Assembly (NCBI GenBank): GCA_029448655.1
Contig: JACCLO010000064.1
Coordinates: 1-64,000 of the forward strand
DNA length: 64,000 nt
Reading direction: 5' to 3'
From: Wolfiporia cocos
Lineage: Eukaryota > Basidiomycota > Agaricomycetes > Polyporales > Phaeolaceae
Positions 22,785 through 33,039 of this stretch are shown in pieces. Both the position numbers and the translations under genes were made by a program. How positions within the stretch are numbered: position 1 is the first letter of the stretch; every line of letters begins with the position of its first letter. Below the pieces are notes generated by a model. The model had not been told where the DNA came from. It ran no database searches and worked only from the letters and a program-made list of their open reading frames with translations.

Positions 22785-23229
22785 TGTCACAGTATTTACA
22801 GGACATGGCCATTTTTCTGCTATTTATAGCAATTATTCTAGGATTTATACGTCTACCTATCAGTTATCAGGGACTTATCCCATTGCCAACCCTTATCACT
22901 TACACAAGGTACTTACACACTATTAAGCTGATACGACACATGCGACACGCTAGTCATAGACTATTAGTCAAGCTCTTCTATCAACCACGCGGCCTATCAA
23001 TCCACATGGATAACACCAGAAGCAAGTCACGACATATGTCACCATGACAGACACGTCACCACTACGTCACCCAGTCTAGCCAGTCTAGCTAGACCACTAC
23101 ATCATCAAGGCACACTGCCTATGACATCATGAGCACACCATGCTCATGCAACTATGGCACCATAGCTAAGTATAGCCAACAGGCTTTACTGCTATTGGCT
23201 GGCAACCCAATCCCGATCACGGATCACGG
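22785..23229 (+). mobile_element. 5' part of a plus-strand LTR, truncated by Gypsy-1
   Basis: Starts TGTCACAGTATTTACAGG and continues with the T-rich U3 start shared by the LTRs at 27066, 28045 and 54133 (TTTTTC..., GGATTTATACGTC). It ends where the minus-strand LTR of Gypsy-1 begins, without its own 3' end. Confidence 0.55.
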
Positions 23230-24617
23230 TGACACAAACCCAAACCTAATACTCACTAATAGTGTTTCTTGAGGGCGGCTTAGAGGTATACACACACAAG
23301 AAGAGATAGCAAGTAAAAGTGTATGAGCGATGAGGTTGCTTGTTAGGCAGTAGCTCAATATCGAGGAGAACAGAACTGAGTTGTAACGCTCAGACTGTTC
23401 CAGTATATATACATGCTGACACAGAACAGTCTGTGGGACTCACCACTTATCCTCCAGTGGGGAGGGAGGTAAGGTAGACTATTCTAGTGCAGCTAAGTGA
23501 GAGGATTCTTAGGCGCATAGCCTAGAAGAATAGAACTAAGACGTATAGGACGCTTAGTCCCTATCTTATATACATGTTTGGTACTACTATACAGTATGTA
23601 CCTAGTATGGCGTTGTGGCTGAGTAACCATCAACGGAAGGAAGATCCATCTACGAATAGAAGGGTTAGCATGTGATACTGGTACGGTATCGGCATAAGGC
23701 ATAGATGTGTGATTGTGCTAGAAATAGACCGTGGTAAGCCGGTAATGGCGAACCTATCATATTACCTGTAGACATTCACATGGGGGCGGTTGAGACCAGT
23801 ATGACGACAAGGCCGAAGGCCGAGTCTTGAGGGGTAACTGCCATAGGCTGTATCCCGGGGAATGACTAAGGCGGAGCGCCGAGCCATTAGTGCCATTGGT
23901 CGTAAGCCCGAGGGCTAGACTGATGACGAGGGTATGATGCCAGTATGGTGCCATGTGTCTATACATAGGTCGGGACCTAGACATATGATGGTGGTGACAT
24001 CATGATGATATCATAGTCTGGACAAGACCGTAGGTCTAGTCCATGACGTAGGTTATGACGTGGTACGGTTGCAAGCCGGACGTGTCATGGGGCATGACTA
24101 GCGTGTAAGCGCTGTGTCATTCTAGCTTAGTAGCGCATAAGCGTACGTTGAGAAGCCGTAAGGGCAATAATAACCGTAAGGTTATAGCCGTATGGGATAA
24201 GTACTGGATAACTCGTAGTTATGCGTATAAATACCGGATAAATGGCTACGGATAGCGGAAAAATAGGGCGTTTAGATAATACTGTGACACATGCAATACA
24301 AGACCCCTAATACTACTAGGACCTACGGTACTATGGTATGAGTCAGGTTGCATGTGACCGTAAGTGATAACGTATGCGCTATGACTATGAATGAGTCAGA
24401 TGGCAGGTGACTCTACAAGTGTAATGAGTCAGCGGTCACACATATGAGCATTAACATGTGATATCTGTGGAATGGGATGGAACCTGCTAGAAGGTTCCGT
24501 CGGCATCTAGTTCTACTGGGTCACGTGATCTACAAGTATCCGTGCTACGCTAACTATGCTACAAACTGGACTACAAGTCTAGGAAAAATAGGGAAAAATA
24601 TAGGAAAATTTGTGACA
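23230..24617 (-). repeat. 3' LTR of Gypsy-1 (about 510 bp, plus nested LTR D)
   Basis: Sense 5' end TGTCACAAATTTTCC at 24617, directly after the polypurine tract and 37 bases beyond the dUTPase stop codon. Its other end is TGACACAAACCC at 23230. Interrupted by solo LTR D. Confidence 0.75.
23417..24289 (-). mobile_element. solo LTR D (873 bp), TSD CATGC
   Basis: TGACACAGAACAG...ATACTGTGACA flanked by CATGC at 23412-23416 and 24290-24294. Same family as the solo LTR at 27066-27956 (inverse orientation). Younger than Gypsy-1. Confidence 0.9.
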
Positions 24618-24653
24618 TTACCCCCTCTTCAAGATTTGCGGTCCCTGCAAAGG

Positions 24654-25385
24654 TTACTCGGTGATCGGTGGTTCGACATCTTGCCACTTGCTCGCTGAGG
24701 GCTCCATCAGGCGGTCCCAATCCTCATAGTCATGAGGGAGTATTTTGACTTCTCCCAAGTGTCTACCAGTATGACCAAAGCCTTTGTCACCACGAGCTGT
24801 GTCCTTCAAGTATTGTTGATTGTACATGTAGGTTGTACTATGGTGGATTTCTGGTTGAGGGACAGGTTGCAGAAGTAATTGTGCTATCTTGTCCCTATGG
24901 TTAACCATGTATGGATATCCGGTGAAGTTGTAGAGCATGACTATCACTTCTCCACAGTAATCCCAGTCTATGACTCTGCCTTGTACCTGTATGCCCTTCT
25001 TCGCCATGCTAGAATGTGTCTCCAGTTTGCCGCTGAATCCATAAGGGAATAGGATTCTTAGGTCTGTTTTCACGAGCATGGTGGTGTGAGGGTTTATCCT
25101 GGTAGCTTCGGCTGAGTAGATGTCAAATCCGGTGGCATGTTCAGTGCCTCTTTCTGGATATGTGCCCTGGGGTCCTACTGCGAATTCGAGATATTCGTTG
25201 AAGCAAGTGCCTTCTTCTACGGAGTTGCCGAATTTGTCCCGTACTAACCACTTCCGTACTTTCTTGCATTCTTCCGGAGTAAATTCACCTCTCTGCAGTG
25301 GCCAATCATCTGGCCATAGATAACAATCCCCAACTTTCCAGTCTGGGTTGTCATCTGGTTCGAATACTTGAATATTGTGGGTGTG
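24654..25385 (-). CDS. dUTPase domain at the C-terminus of Gypsy-1 pol
   Basis: In the same frame as the chromodomain ORF, separated from it only by the TGA at 25386-25388. A linker (WKVGDCYLWPDDWPLQRGEF) is followed by trimeric-dUTPase motifs in order: motif 1 ATGFDIYSA, motif 2 in degenerate form (GFSGKLETHSSMAKKG, usual RSG lost), motif 3 VIDWDYCGEV with the catalytic Asp kept, motif 4 RDKIAQLLL and motif 5 RGDKGFGHTG. The frame ends in TAA at 24654-24656, 37 bases before the 3' LTR. dUTPase hydrolyses dUTP to dUMP and would limit uracil incorporation during reverse transcription. The first ATG inside the frame (25079) would start in the middle of the fold, so expression as a pol extension is more likely. 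Changes in motifs 2 and 3 may reduce activity. Confidence 0.82.
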   Translation of the reverse strand, partial: HTHNIQVFEPDDNPDWKVGDCYLWPDDWPLQRGEFTPEECKKVRKWLVRDKFGNSVEEGTCFNEYLEFAVGPQGTYPERGTEHATGFDIYSAEATRINPHTTMLVKTDLRILFPYGFSGKLETHSSMAKKGIQVQGRVIDWDYCGEVIVMLYNFTGYPYMVNHRDKIAQLLLQPVPQPEIHHSTTYMYNQQYLKDTARGDKGFGHTGRHLGEVKILPHDYEDWDRLMEPSASKWQDVEPPITE

Positions 25386-27065
25386 TCATCTTCGCGGAGC
25401 GGTATGTGCGTTAAGGGCATGTTCTGCCTTGTATTCGTCTACCAACTCCTTAGTGTTGACGAAGTCATCTTCATATTCCCATGTGTCTTCTCCCATGGAG
25501 TACCCTAACCATCGCACCAGGAATTGTAGTTTTCCTGAGGGTGTGAATCTGTGGTTGAGTATTTGCTCCACTTCGTATTCTCCTGACTTATCTGGTTCTG
25601 GAGCTTCTTCCTTGCCGGTATATGGTGTTAGCTTTGACGCATGGAAGACCGGGTGATAGGCTCGGTATTGGCCATCCATGTGTAGTCTGAAAGTCACGGG
25701 TGACAGTTGTTCGACTATTTTGAACGGGCCGATGTACCTGGGGGCCAAACTTCTTTCGGATGTTTGGTAATCCCTTACGTCTATCATAACCTTGTCTCCA
25801 ACCTTGAAGGGTACTTTCTGGATCGATTGATTGTAATACCACTTCATACTGTCAGCTGCTAACTGCATTGCGGCTTTGGCTTGCTCCTGAGCGTTCCAAC
25901 GATCGGTTGCAATTTCATTAAGGTCTGCTTTTGCCTGAATAGCTAAATCTGCTGGCCCAGCCTTTGGGTGCCTTCCCAACTCGACGTAGAATGGTGACAT
26001 CTTGGTAGTCTCTGACGCTGCGTTGTTGTATGCAAATTCCGCCGTAGGCAGGAATTGAGACCAATTGTCTTTGCAATACGAGTTTACATAGCATCTGAGG
26101 TATTGTTCAAGTGTCTGATTCATTCTTTCCATCTGTCCATCTGCCTGTGGGTGATATGCCATAGTCATGGCATGTTCTATCCCTAGCAGTTTACACCATT
26201 CGCCGAATAGTTTGGATGCAAACTGCACTCCGTGATCGGAAATGATACGTTTAGGTAGCCCATGTATTGGGTAAAACCTTCTGTATAGGACTCTTACGGG
26301 ATCCTTTGTTCCGAATTTGCTGGAGATGGGGAAGAAGCATGCTCGCTTGGTCAAGCAATTGACTACAACCATGATTCCGTCATACACCTTGTTGTCTATC
26401 TTCGACTTGGGTAGGTACATAATGAAATCCATGGTTATTATCTCCCATGGGGCTTCTGGTACTTCGTTAGGTATCAGGGGTCCATATGGCTTTTGCGGGC
26501 GATTCTTCATTTGCTGGCATGTGTCGCATTCCTGTATGTATTTCTTTACCGAGTTGGTTAGTCCTGGCCACCAGTAATTACGTGAGATGAGTTTGTATGT
26601 CTTCCATCTCCCCATATGCCCTGCAGTAGGGTGGTCATGGTGTAATTGTAAGACCTTATTTCTAAGCTCTTCTGGTGCCTTGGGAACGTAGATCTTGTTA
26701 TGGTACAAGAGTAGACCATTCTCGTAGTTCCAGTCTCTGAGAGACTTGCCGAATTCGTGAGGTCCTGACTCCAATAGGCCTTTGTAGTCCTTGGTTACCT
26801 CGTTGTCTAGCAATGCTTTGTGTATTTCTCGTTGGAGTTCGTCATCTGGGATTACCAACTGATGGAGGGGCTCGAACGCAAGGATGGCTAATTCTCGCGC
26901 AAAGTTAACAAAAAATTCCGGTTTCAACAGAATATTGTTCCTATTGTCGAGTTCCACCCCCTCTTCATGGTCTGGTCTCCTGGACAGAGGGTCTGCAGTA
27001 AGCATGGTTTTTCCTGGTTTATGGTGCATGGAGAAGTTAAATCTTGACAGATATAATGCCCATCT
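25386..27065 (-). CDS. Gypsy-1 pol, RNase H end, integrase and chromodomain
   Basis: The 3' segment of pol, cut at 27065/27066 by a solo LTR. It starts within RNase H (RWALYLSRFNFSMHHKPG). Then comes the integrase zinc finger HHDHPTAGH...CDTCQQMK (about residues 151-194), the DDE core with catalytic residues in TMDFIMYLP, IISDHGVQF and GQMERMNQ, and the GPFKIVEQLSPVTFRL C-terminal fold. A chromodomain (EYEVEQILNHRF ... FLVRWLGYSMGEDTWEYEDD) marks a chromovirus that targets heterochromatin. It ends at an in-frame TGA before the dUTPase. Sequence is otherwise uninterrupted, so the element was recently coding. Confidence 0.9.
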   Translation of the reverse strand, partial: RWALYLSRFNFSMHHKPGKTMLTADPLSRRPDHEEGVELDNRNNILLKPEFFVNFARELAILAFEPLHQLVIPDDELQREIHKALLDNEVTKDYKGLLESGPHEFGKSLRDWNYENGLLLYHNKIYVPKAPEELRNKVLQLHHDHPTAGHMGRWKTYKLISRNYWWPGLTNSVKKYIQECDTCQQMKNRPQKPYGPLIPNEVPEAPWEIITMDFIMYLPKSKIDNKVYDGIMVVVNCLTKRACFFPISSKFGTKDPVRVLYRRFYPIHGLPKRIISDHGVQFASKLFGEWCKLLGIEHAMTMAYHPQADGQMERMNQTLEQYLRCYVNSYCKDNWSQFLPTAEFAYNNAASETTKMSPFYVELGRHPKAGPADLAIQAKADLNEIATDRWNAQEQAKAAMQLAADSMKWYYNQSIQKVPFKVGDKVMIDVRDYQTSERSLAPRYIGPFKIVEQLSPVTFRLHMDGQYRAYHPVFHASKLTPYTGKEEAPEPDKSGEYEVEQILNHRFTPSGKLQFLVRWLGYSMGEDTWEYEDDFVNTKELVDEYKAEHALNAHTAPRR

Positions 27066-27956
27066 TGTCACAGATCTGACATTTTTCCGCAATTAATTGC
27101 CATTTATCCGGTATTATTACGCATACCTACGAGTTATCCTGTACTTATCAGTACAAGCCGACATGCCGGTGTAACCTAACAGTTATTACCTAAGCCCAAG
27201 AGTGCTTACGCGCTACTAAGCATCTATGACACGGCGCTTACACGCTAGTCATCAAGCATGACATGTTACATGACACTCTGTCACAAGACTAGACCTATGG
27301 TCTATTCTAACCCATGATACCATCATTACAAATAATGATATCATCATGACATCATATGGTCTAGCCCCTGGCTATGACATCACTATGATGTAACCCCTTC
27401 GTCATCATTACCAATTATGACACCATTGGACCTAGGCCTACAGCCCAGTCCAATCCATAGCACGCCATCATTACACAATAATGGCATCACTATTCTAGAC
27501 CCATGGTCTAGTACATTCCATGACATCATCATTTCCAATCATGACGTCATTATGATCCAGGCCTCCGGCCCGGTAACCATGTATGCGGATCTTCTGATCC
27601 ATCCCTCGTATCTTACTGGCTAAGTCCATTACTGGCTAGCATGGTCACTATAGATACCTATGCATGATGCCTTATCGCATCATTATGATATACGGATGGT
27701 GCCATACTGACACCATCGCCTTATGCAAGCATATGACTAACACGTTTAGGGTAGGACCATTCCCTTACTTACGTAATCAAGTATAAGCATGTATATAAGA
27801 TAGGGCTTAACGCCTTTAGTCGTTAGTTCTGTTCTTCTAGGCGCTGCGCGCCCTAGAAGAACTTCACCTCTCTTCTGCGCGCCTTCTGACTGCTTGCCTG
27901 CTTATTCCCCTCACCTTGTGGATTAGGCGGTGAGTCCCACAGTTAGATCTGTGTCA
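27066..27956 (+). mobile_element. solo LTR A (891 bp) in Gypsy-1 pol, TSD CATCT
   Basis: TGTCACAGATC...GATCTGTGTCA flanked by CATCT at 27061-27065 and 27957-27961. Excision of the LTR and one TSD joins ...RRQAR to WALYL in frame. Contains TATATAAG near 27793 and the 3' signature GGTGAGTCCCACAG. Confidence 0.92.
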
Positions 27957-27961
27957 CATCT

Positions 27962-28039
27962 TGCCTGTCTCCTGGTGAGCTTCTGAGCCGTCTTGAAGTA
28001 GGTTAGGTTCAGATGATCCGACCATACTTCGAATTTTTC
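27962..28039 (-). CDS. Gypsy-1 pol, short RNase H segment between two insertions
   Basis: 78 bases encoding [19 protein letters not shown] and TRRQAR, the end of RNase H, stranded between solo LTR A and the LARD. It connects the reverse-transcriptase ORF (34141 upward) to the integrase ORF exactly once the insertions are removed. Confidence 0.88.
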
Positions 28040-28044
28040 CGGGT

Positions 28045-29137
28045 TGTCACAGATTTATCTGGGGCTTACAGCATTTTTCCTACGATTATAGCAATTTACC
28101 TGGGATTTATACGTCTAACTACAAGTTATCTACGGGTTAACTCCCATTGCCACCACGACAAGCTCTTAACTGGGCTTATCACCACATGACCAGCATACAT
28201 AACGCTACGGCACCTTCCGGTCCAATAGCATAGTTACAGCTACGTCATAAAGGTCTCGCCCGTCAGAGCAAGACCAGCCACGTCATAGATCGTAGATCAT
28301 AATGATAGGCCGAGCGCGGCACGCTCGCATAATAATGTCCACATGTACAAACAGTGCCTCGCGGCCTTGTACTATTGGGTCGGCCTTCCCGGCTTCCCAC
28401 CGCCATAAGATCCTTGATCACAATGGCACCTCAGGCGCGCCACGCCTTCGCATAATAATGGCAACACGGCCAAATAGCACTATATTAGCATCAAGGCAAT
28501 ATCGCTATAGGCTCGGCCTTCTCGGCCATCTCACGGACTCGGCGTTCTCCAAGTCCCGGGCTTCTGCCATCACGGCGCTGCCCAAACACCGGTCCTCGCC
28601 TCACGGCTAAGACCAATACATGCCCCGGTAACCATCCGGACCGGGCTGTAACACATGCCACGGTACTACCCGTCCAATGGCATAACGACCTCGGCGTCTC
28701 GCCTTGGTCATCCAACGAAGCACGGCCAATCGCCATTATGCCGCAAGGTATCCGGCAACCGGCTTCACCTATACCCGGGCTGCGCCCGCGTTAGTATCAC
28801 AGATAAGACATAATCCCTCTATTACGATTGGGTCGGCCATTAGGGCCTTCCACGGCCATTCTAGATAGAGTAACTAAACATCAGATAAGATAAAGCTTCG
28901 CCACTTGGCAAAGCCACATAACCCGGTAAGGCAACCGCTAGCTAGTAGCACGTGCCCTCCCGACACAATGTATATAAGTAGGAGCCAAGCGCTCTTTAAC
29001 TTCAGTTCTATTCTTCTCGGCGTACGCCGTAGAAGAACCTCCTACCTCCTACTGCGTCTGATAACCTCTTCCTCACCTAAGTCGCCTAGTTCATCGCAGG
29101 ATACTGGCTTGGTGAGTCCCACAGAGCCATCGTGTCA
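28045..29137 (+). repeat. 5' LTR of the LARD (1093 bp)
   Basis: Begins TGTCACAGATTTATC and ends CATCGTGTCA. Differs from the 3' LTR mainly by scattered 1-2 base indels and substitutions in its first 330 bases, and by one deleted T at the very end; the intervening ~780 bases look identical. TATATAAG at 28970-28977. Confidence 0.9.
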
Positions 29138-32100
29138 TAAGAATAGAAACTACCTTACCCCCCTGCGCCTCCTTAATGGTGGCGCCTGGGTTTTTTCCTC
29201 CAACAGGTGTCTGAGATAGCGCAGGGGCCGCTACTCTCCTGCAAAGGGGATGTATGCTCCGTGGTTGCTGGTATGGGATACATCGGCGGAGTGGCTTAGC
29301 GGCCTGCTGCCACCCCAGTGGGGCGCTGCTTGCCTAATCAGCAGCATGCGTCCTGCTGAACCCGGACTCCAGGGTTAAGGAGAGCGCCGGCTTCCTGACA
29401 AGTTGGGCTGGTGCAGCGGTGAGACCCGCCTATTGGGAAAAGGGGACGTCCTGCCTGTGTGCGCGCAGCCCCCTGTCTTGGCAATCCCTGTTCAGGGGAC
29501 CCAACACTACCAGTAGGATCCCATAGGGATATGCGCTTCGGCGTATTCCCTTAGTTGGGTGTCGGGAATCTTCCAAAGCCGCCCCCCCCCAGGCGTAAGG
29601 GGCCCGCTGGGATCTCCTTCGGGGAATCCCAAGTGGTGAGGTGGGCGGCTCGCAAGGCCAAACCAAGCCGAGGTCACTCGCCCGGTAAGCCAATAGCGTA
29701 AGTCCTACGGGCAGCTCGGTGTGCGAGCCTGGGTTAAACGAGTTGGGGCCCCCCACCGGAAGCATGCGGCGTTGCCCCACCATCCTTTGATGTGTGGACA
29801 GCGCTCGTGAATGCGCGATCTTAGATCGACGGATGGTTTTTTAGCCCTGATGTGACACCAGGTGGCTATAGATGGCAAGCCTTACACTAAAGCGCGGACC
29901 GGTCGCGGTGTAATACTGCGACCACTTCCAGCTCATCTCCACGAGGAAAGGGCGTGTATCCCTATTCCCAACCATGTGACCCAGCTTATCAATCTGCTGG
30001 CAGTCACCGACTCTCTTTCTAGAAGGAAGTCGCGCGCTTCGATGAAGACACCTGTCGGCTAAATTCCGCGCGGCGTCTGACAAGGGCGCCCCTAACCATG
30101 CCCCCGTTCTTTTGTGTTAGACATGACCACTCAGCGTTGATCGCTGATGATGAGTCTCTGTCAGGTACCCTGGTATCCCAGTCAATAAGTAGATAAATAT
30201 GTAGTTTTAGTGGCGGCTCCTAGTAGCTTACTTACTTTGTAAAGTAGCTTAGAAACCGTCCAATAGCATTTGTATTCGCCTCTGGAAATCCTGCGTCACC
30301 TGCTGGTTCCCCAGGTTATCTAGCCTGGTTAAGGTCGCTTATGTACATAAAAGCAACCTTTTACGTCTTAGGTACAATACGTCATCGAAAAAACGATACT
30401 AGTACCATTACTCGGACGTAGGATCGCGTACGCTTGGCAAACATATGCTTATAACTATTATTACTATGGGAATGCTAAGTACCAAGTCGATTAAGATTCT
30501 GAATCTATCGGCGCCCGTTTGACTTCGGTCTTCGCTCCTGAAAAGGGGAATTCGGGTTAATTGGAGCATCTGGTCATTTGGTCACATGTCACAAAGAACC
30601 TTAGAACGGGGCACCCCTTTGGTAATGGAATTCCTGACAAGGAAACTTACCATCCGTTTGGAAGAGACGTCTGACAAGCGTCTATAAATAATTGGGGTAC
30701 AGCGCTGTTTCCACCAGCCACCCAGTACAAACAGATCGCAACAAGATTACTTCATGAATCTTGCAACTGGGTTAGAGGAAAGGAAAACAAGGGACCACAC
30801 TGCTATAATACGCGTTCCCTTGAAGTGTAGCGGAAGGCCGCAAGGCTTCTAGAATCACACTTCATTCGGCATTCTCGCACAATCGCCGAATCTACACCGG
30901 TTTTCCAACCGGTCCCCCCCTGTATTGAAGTCGACCATTCGCAACGCCAATCGCAAAATTCGTCACGAGGCTAGCTACTCACTTTTGATTTCACTTCGAT
31001 TCAAACTTTTCTCTGTGGGGAGAATAACCGAATTCGAAAAATACACCGTAGCAACTCAATGCGATCGTCCGCAAAAGGTCTCGAAGAAGCACTCGAAAAC
31101 TTCCAGAGATAACAAGGGAGTCCCCCTATTATTGCAATCAAGCCGATTTGGCAATCGGTTATCATTTAATTGCTTGGTTTACGGAAACCTACGCCGTCGA
31201 GACGCGTAATAAATAAATCCGGATCTGGTATCCTTACAGTCAAGAAAGGATTACATCTTCGTCACTACATCGAATATGGGCCTGGAAAACCCTTCGATTC
31301 CGACAAACTAGGGCTTGGAAACCTTAGTATAAAAATCTGGTCGCATATGCGAGCGACTACACTGGATACAGCCGTATATGGATATACGTCAAGAATACCT
31401 TCGGCCCACATCCACCCACCCTTATCTGGGTATAGAGGCGGTTTAACCTCTTTAAAAACCAAAACCATCTGGATAGGTTGATCGGGAGATCAAACGATGA
31501 AAGAGGGGGTGGAAACCCTAATTTCGCACCTAGGACCCTTAACAAGTCCACTATCCCACGCTTACAACATGACCTTACGGTCATTAAAGCAACAAAACGA
31601 CATGCACTAAGAGGCCGATTACCCTCATTCATGCTCTGTACTGTCCTATTCGTATTATGGACGACAACCCTTGTAATAGGAATATAGTAGCTATCTATCC
31701 AATAGCGAAATATACCCTTCCCTCCAACGATCATCCCAGTTCCCCACGCTTACAATGTCATACTCAATCGAAGAACGACTTTTAACGACATACAAGCACA
31801 TTGGAAACTACCGTCATCGCCACCATGGGACTTCAGCCCTTACGGGATACACCTATACGAGACAACTCCTGACAAGGATGTATGTTCTCACGGTTACCCA
31901 ATAAGGCCTCACTACGGCAACGACACATCTACAGTATCAGCGGAAATACAATCATAAGCATGACCATAATGCACAATGATTTAGTTACTTATACTATGGG
32001 GTTTTACACGAGAAGCTACTCGTTAATAAATAGTGCATACAACAACGAAGGCACAGCTTCATTCCGGAACTTACGACTCCGAAGAGATCGCTACTTAGAA

Positions 32101-33039
32101 GCAATCTAACTAGGGGACACAACCCCTGTAACAAATGGGCATTGACAAATGTCACACGCCTTAGTACTTGCGATACTAGGGAGGCGACGCCTCATAAACG
32201 TTCATAAGGCGACGCCCTTTTAATAACCCGTCCAACCGCATAAGTCGTTACAAAGTAGGATTACCCTGTACAAGCACAAGCCTAAGACACCCGCCACCGC
32301 GAAGAAGGAACTTGCAATCCATTCACCGCTAGGCAATAGACGTCGAAAAGCCACCGCTATGCTACACTCAATGGGTACTACGCATAAGCAACATATCCGC
32401 CAAGGGCTCGAAGAGACACTAGAAAATCTCAAGAGCTAAAGTGAAGCCCTCACTCTAAGGAATATCGCACAATGCTATCCGAAATACTGTACACGACACA
32501 ATGCACCCTCTAATACGCTTGGCAAAGCTATTGGAGATACAGATTACAAGTAGATTCAAAGGCACTATATGATGACCATTTCCATATCGCCTCTCTACTA
32601 CGGAGTAACGTCATAAGCAAAAGCAATCAATCCGACCAAGGTCGCGAAAAGGCACTAGAAACCTTCAGCGATAACAAGGAGAGTCCCTCCTTCTAGGATC
32701 CGCAGTGCACAATGACATCACACTCTAGTAACAGGACTACATCCTTCCCTAACAACGGCATTTGACCTTTCGGTCATCACGCGTTGATAATCGCTAGTAA
32801 CGGCATTTAGCACTTCGCTATCACGCGTTACAAATCCAATAAGGAAATCAAAATCGCCTTACCCACGCTCAGGTTCCACTACAAGTCCTGAAACCTCCCA
32901 TTTATCCCTGTTCAATTGACAAAATTGAAGCAGCACCTTAAAGGCATTTGACACTTCGTCATCACGCGTTATACCGCTCTTGGGACGTACACAATGAGGA
33001 ATAGTTTCATCAGGGACGATGAAACCTAAAGCGGGGTAA
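29138..33039 (+). other. non-coding interior of the LARD
   Basis: 3.9 kb with only short frames. GC-rich and structured at the start (29.2-30.1 kb), AT-richer later. Holds three imperfect copies of a short unit (near 31075-31140, 32390-32450 and 32640-32700) and three hairpin units with TTCG loops (32756-32790, 32801-32830, 32940-32970). A 71-codon frame without ATG start (32227-32439) is basic. Nothing resembles gag, pol, rRNA or tRNA. Confidence 0.7.

Noticed and set aside
28302..28736. ORFs inside the LARD LTRs (both strands, repeated at 33355-33738)
   Set aside because: They lie in GC-rich U3 sequence, differ at their starts because of single-base indels, and show no domain. Treated as chance frames.
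29138..33039. rRNA or rDNA spacer in the LARD interior
   Set aside because: The GC-rich, structured look suggested rRNA, but no conserved small- or large-subunit motif could be found.
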